Assembly (NCBI GenBank): GCA_903844215.1
Contig: CAIMSP010000153.1
Coordinates: 1-64,000, forward strand
Length of the DNA stretch: 64,000 nt
Origin: an uncultured beta proteobacterium
GTDB lineage: Bacteria; Pseudomonadota; Gammaproteobacteria; Burkholderiales; Burkholderiaceae_C
Direction: 5' to 3'
Part shown: positions 60,894 to 64,000 of the stretch, in pieces
Layout: each line of letters begins with the position of its first letter
How positions within the stretch are numbered: the first letter of the stretch is position 1
The notes under the pieces: generated by a model
Databases searched by the model: none
The model's input: the letters and a program-made list of their open reading frames with translations, nothing else
What the model was told of the DNA's origin: nothing
Made by a program: the position numbers and the translations under genes

Positions 60894-61059
60894 CGTCAGT
60901 GAATTTTTCGCCATGGGAGGCTATGCCTTCTATGTATGGGGCAGTTTTGGCCTCACGGCTCTGGTGATGGTGGGCGAGCCCTTGCTCATCCGCGCCCAGC
61001 GCAAAGCCACCTTGGCCAATCTGCGCAACCAAATTCAGTCAGAAAGCAGTTCCTCATGA
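60880..61059 (+). CDS. ccmD: Haem exporter small subunit CcmD
   Basis: A 59-residue single-helix protein: [20 protein letters not shown], then a helix through [13 protein letters not shown] and a basic tail ([14 protein letters not shown]). GGYAFYVW is the CcmD signature. It helps release haem-CcmE from CcmABC. It overlaps ccmC (14 bases) and ccmE (ATGA at 61056-61059). Confidence 0.92.
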   Translation: MQWNSVSEFFAMGGYAFYVWGSFGLTALVMVGEPLLIRAQRKATLANLRNQIQSESSSS

Positions 61060-61499
61060 AACCTCGTCACAAACGCGCTGCCATCATCGTCGGCGGGTTG
61101 GCCGCATTGGCGGTGGCCGCCTACTTCGTGCTCAACGCCTTCAACAGCAACCTGGTGTTCTTCTTCTCGCCAACGCAAGTGGCTGCGGGCGAAGCGCCGA
61201 AGAACCGGACCTTTCGCATCGGTGGCCTGGTCAAGGAAGGTTCGGTCAAGCGCGACAGCCTGACCGTCAACTTCGTCGTCACCGACAAGTCCAAGGAAAT
61301 GGCCGTGGCCTTCACCGGCATCCTTCCCGACCTGTTCAAGGAAGGCAAGGGCGTGGTGGCGCAGGGCAAGCTGGGTGACGACGGCAAATTTGTCGCCACC
61401 GAAGTGCTGGCCAAGCACGACGAGAACTACATGCCGCCCGAAGCGCAGCAAGCCCTGGACCAAGCCCAGGTGCAAAAGACCATCAAATCCTTGAAGTAG
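61056..61499 (+). CDS. ccmE: Periplasmic haem chaperone CcmE
   Basis: A 147-residue membrane-anchored chaperone that binds haem covalently and passes it to CcmF. One N-terminal helix ([20 protein letters not shown]) precedes an OB-fold with [16 protein letters not shown]. The haem-binding His and nearby Tyr are in [12 protein letters not shown]. ccmF follows by eight bases. Confidence 0.95.
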   Translation: MKPRHKRAAIIVGGLAALAVAAYFVLNAFNSNLVFFFSPTQVAAGEAPKNRTFRIGGLVKEGSVKRDSLTVNFVVTDKSKEMAVAFTGILPDLFKEGKGVVAQGKLGDDGKFVATEVLAKHDENYMPPEAQQALDQAQVQKTIKSLK

Positions 61500-61507
61500 G
61501 ACGCAAC

Positions 61508-63475
61508 ATGATTCCTGAAATTGGTCATTTTTCACTCATCCTTGCGCTGTTTGTGGCGTTCGCGCTGGGCACCTTGAGCGTCGTCGGGGGCCAGCAGGGG
61601 CGAGCCGACTGGATGGCGCTGGCCCGGCCCGGTGCGCAGGTGCTTTGGGTGCTCTCGGGGATTGCCTTTCTGAGCTTGACCTATGCCTTCTACACCAACG
61701 ACTTCTCGGTCCTGTATGTGGCGCAACACTCGAATTCGCTGCTGCCCGACATCTACCGCATCGCCGCAGTCTGGGGCGGCCACGAGGGTTCGCTGCTGCT
61801 GTGGCTGTTGATGCTGACGTCGTGGATGATGGCGGTGTCGATCTTCTCGCGCCAGTTGCCCGACGTGATGGTGTCGCGCGTGCTGGGTGTGCTGGGACTG
61901 GTGGCGGTGGGTTTCCTGCTGTTCATGCTGATCACCTCCAATCCGTTTCTGCGCCTGGCCGAGATTCCGGAAAACGGCAAGGATTTGAACCCGATGCTGC
62001 AGGATCCGGGCCTGGTGTTTCACCCGCCCATGCTGTACATGGGCTATGTCGGCATGGCCGTGCCCTTTGCCTTCTCCATCGCGGCCCTGCTCAACGGCCG
62101 GCTGGACGCGGCTTGGGCGCGCTGGTCGCGTCCCTGGGCCACGGCGGCGTGGATTTGCCTGACCATCGGCATTGCCATGGGCTCGGAGTGGGCCTACTAC
62201 GTGCTCGGCTGGGGCGGTTGGTGGTTCTGGGACCCGGTGGAAAACGCTTCCTTCCTGCCCTGGCTGGTGGGCACGGCCTTGATCCACTCGCTGGCGGTCA
62301 CGGAAAAGCGCGGCCTGTTCAGAAACTGGACCATCATGCTGGCCATCGTGGCGTTCTCGCTCAGTCTGTTGGGAACCTTCCTGGTGCGCTCGGGTGTGCT
62401 GACCTCGGTCCACGCCTTTGCCACCGATCCCAAACGCGGCGTCTTCATTTTGCTGTTCCTGTTTTGCGTGGTGGGCGGCTCGCTGGCGCTGTTTGCGCTG
62501 CGCGCCGGCAAGGTGCAGTCGGGCGGCTCGTTCGCGCTGGTGTCGCGCGAGAGTTTCCTGCTGCTGAACAACGTGCTGTTGACCACGGCCGCTGCGGCCG
62601 TGCTGCTGGGCACGCTGTACCCGCTGATCGTGGACGCGGTGGGCGGGGGCAAGCTCTCGGTCGGACCGCCTTACTTCAACGCCGTCTTCACCCCGATCAT
62701 GATGCCGGCCTTGTTCTTCATGGTGATTGGCTCCTACGCGCGCTGGAAGACCGACAGCGTGGCCGAGATGGTGCAAAAGCTGCGCCCGGTGGCCATTATT
62801 TCGGTGCTTGCGGGATGTCTGGCGCCGCTGCTGGCGGGCGAGTGGTCCTGGTTGGTGTCGCTCAGCCTGTCGCTGGCGTTCTGGATCGTGCTGGGCACGG
62901 CGCAGCAGGTCTATCGCCAGATCAAGAACACGGCGAACTGGAAGTCCACACCGATCTCGTTCTGGGGCATGCATGTGGCGCACATCGGTGTCGCGGTGTT
63001 CGTCATCGGCGTCACCATGGTCAAGGGCTATGAAACCGAACGAGACGTGCGCATGGTGTTGGGCGACACGGTTTCCGTGGGCGGCTACACCTTCCGCTTG
63101 ACGGGCATACGCAAGGAACCCGGCCCCAACTACAGCGCCGACGTCGGTGACGTCGAGTTGAGCCGTGATGGCAAAGTGCTGCGCACCCTGCACCCGGAAA
63201 AGCGCGCGTATTTTTCCTCCAGCATGCCGATGACGCAGGCCGCCATCGACACCAGCCTGGTTCGCGATGTCTATGTGTCGCTGGGTGAGCCGCTTGAAGG
63301 CGGAACGCAACCGGCCTGGGCCATGCGCGTGTACCACAAGCCCTTCGTCAGTTGGATCTGGGCTGGCTGCCTGATGATGGCGCTGGGCGGACTCATGGCG
63401 GCACTGGATCGGCGCTATCGCCGCAAGGTCGCAGCCAGCGCGGCCAAAGTTCTGGACAAAGGTGTTGCGGCATGA
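61508..63475 (+). CDS. ccmF: Haem lyase subunit CcmF
   Basis: A 655-residue membrane protein that ligates haem to CxxCH apocytochromes with CcmH. The WWD motif is WGGWWFWDPVENASFLPW. Haem-ligand histidines are in WGGHEGSLLLW and TALIHSLAVTEKRGLF, with many helices before a ~110-residue periplasmic domain near the C-terminus (GDTVSVGGYTFRLTGI). The TTG/ATG choices agree on MIPEIGHFSLIL. It overlaps ccmG by ATGA. Confidence 0.96.
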   Translation: MIPEIGHFSLILALFVAFALGTLSVVGGQQGRADWMALARPGAQVLWVLSGIAFLSLTYAFYTNDFSVLYVAQHSNSLLPDIYRIAAVWGGHEGSLLLWLLMLTSWMMAVSIFSRQLPDVMVSRVLGVLGLVAVGFLLFMLITSNPFLRLAEIPENGKDLNPMLQDPGLVFHPPMLYMGYVGMAVPFAFSIAALLNGRLDAAWARWSRPWATAAWICLTIGIAMGSEWAYYVLGWGGWWFWDPVENASFLPWLVGTALIHSLAVTEKRGLFRNWTIMLAIVAFSLSLLGTFLVRSGVLTSVHAFATDPKRGVFILLFLFCVVGGSLALFALRAGKVQSGGSFALVSRESFLLLNNVLLTTAAAAVLLGTLYPLIVDAVGGGKLSVGPPYFNAVFTPIMMPALFFMVIGSYARWKTDSVAEMVQKLRPVAIISVLAGCLAPLLAGEWSWLVSLSLSLAFWIVLGTAQQVYRQIKNTANWKSTPISFWGMHVAHIGVAVFVIGVTMVKGYETERDVRMVLGDTVSVGGYTFRLTGIRKEPGPNYSADVGDVELSRDGKVLRTLHPEKRAYFSSSMPMTQAAIDTSLVRDVYVSLGEPLEGGTQPAWAMRVYHKPFVSWIWAGCLMMALGGLMAALDRRYRRKVAASAAKVLDKGVAA

Positions 63476-63999
63476 AGGCGAAGGCGCTGATTCCCCTGGG
63501 CCTGTTTCTGCTGCTGGTGGTGTTCCTGGCCGTTGGCCTGACGCGCGACCCGCACGAACTCCCCTCGGCGCTGCTTGACAAGCCCGCGTCGCTGTTCACC
63601 GCGCCGCTGTTGGACGCGCCGGAGAAATCCTTCTCGTCCAAGTCCATGCTGGGCAAGGTCTGGATCCTCAACACCTGGGCTTCGTGGTGCGTGACCTGCC
63701 GCCAGGAGCACCCGATCCTGCTGGAGTTGTCCAAGTCCAAGGCCGTTCCCATCATCGGCCTGGACTGGCGCGACAAGGACGTGGATGGACTGAAATGGCT
63801 GGCCCGTTTTGGCAACCCGTATGACGTGGTGGTGAGTGACAACAGCGCGCGCATCGGCATCGATTTCGGCGTCACGGCCGCGCCCGAGAGCTTTGTCATC
63901 GACAAGACCGGCGTGATTCGCTACAAGCAAAACGGCATGATCACGGAAGAAGCGCTGCGCGACAAGATTCTGCCGCTGATCCGGGAGTTGCAAAAATGA
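63472..63999 (+). CDS. ccmG: Thiol:disulfide interchange protein CcmG/DsbE
   Basis: A 175-residue periplasmic thioredoxin-fold protein that keeps apocytochrome cysteines reduced. The redox motif is ASWCVTCRQEHP and the cis-Pro loop is AAPESFVIDKTG. A single N-terminal helix (ALIPLGLFLLLVVFLAVGL) anchors it. Its stop codon overlaps the next start (ATGA at 63996-63999). Confidence 0.95.
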   Translation: MKAKALIPLGLFLLLVVFLAVGLTRDPHELPSALLDKPASLFTAPLLDAPEKSFSSKSMLGKVWILNTWASWCVTCRQEHPILLELSKSKAVPIIGLDWRDKDVDGLKWLARFGNPYDVVVSDNSARIGIDFGVTAAPESFVIDKTGVIRYKQNGMITEEALRDKILPLIRELQK

Positions 64000-64000
64000 A
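63996..64000 (+). CDS. ccmH: Probable ccmH start codon (truncated by window end)
   Basis: An ATG at 63996 overlaps the ccmG stop in the same ATGA style as the other ccm junctions. ccmH is the expected next gene, but only five bases are visible, so this is a positional inference. Confidence 0.35.

Overview
The window reads as a chromosomal segment of a facultatively anaerobic betaproteobacterium of the Burkholderiales, most likely Comamonadaceae and close to Rhodoferax. This rests on high GC, the housekeeping gene set and order (corC-lnt-glyQ/glyS, ybeY-phoH, ruvA/ruvB, hslVU-lpxC, ccmABCDEFG), a rhodoquinone-type methyltransferase (RquA) and a metal-reduction-type multihaem cytochrome cluster like those known from Rhodoferax. 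No rRNA, tRNA, CRISPR array or insertion sequence was recognised.

Layout. Positions 1-6865 hold a partial gene, a secreted DUF3443/DUF2844 pair, two CBS-domain transporters, lnt and glyQ. Positions 6897-8677 are an accessory pocket wedged between glyQ and glyS: a free-standing HsdR-N-like nuclease-fold protein and a ParE/RelE-type toxin-antitoxin pair that runs by ATGA overlap straight into glyS. A second accessory pocket (10859-12180) carries a cytidine-deaminase-like protein and a DUF6036 nucleotidyltransferase with a small partner. Positions 12177-14431 are envelope and housekeeping genes (gmhB, plsC-like, YgjP-like metallopeptidase). Positions 14460-22681 form an acyl-CoA catabolism region behind a LiuR-like MerR regulator and a perfect 24-bp palindrome. 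Positions 22703-41804 are mostly core genes (dtd, ybeY, phoH, ruvA, ruvB, ttcA, an rlmI-like gene, dksA, hslVU, lpxC) with a few less usual proteins between them.

The most interesting part is 41925-63999. On the minus strand, reading from 58521 down, come a monohaem cytochrome c, an OmcA/MtrC-type decahaem lipoprotein, an MtrA/DmsE-type periplasmic decahaem cytochrome and an MtrB/PioB-type outer-membrane barrel. A second OmcA/MtrC-type lipoprotein with a collagen-like linker follows, then a helix-hairpin-helix protein and an inner-membrane multihaem-c/cytochrome-b fusion resembling Geobacter CbcL. The block ends with fumarate reductase frdABCD and the rhodoquinone biosynthesis gene rquA. Divergently, on the plus strand, lies the complete start of the cytochrome c maturation operon (ccmA to ccmG, with ccmH starting at the window edge), the machinery that loads haem onto these cytochromes.

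Taken together the block encodes every layer of an extracellular electron conduit: cell surface, outer-membrane pore, periplasm and quinone-coupled inner membrane. It sits beside a low-potential quinone pathway and its fumarate-reducing terminal enzyme. FNR/Anr-like boxes lie upstream of three of its transcription units. The idea that electrons cross between the extracellular conduit and fumarate through rhodoquinone is inference from gene order, not something the sequence proves.
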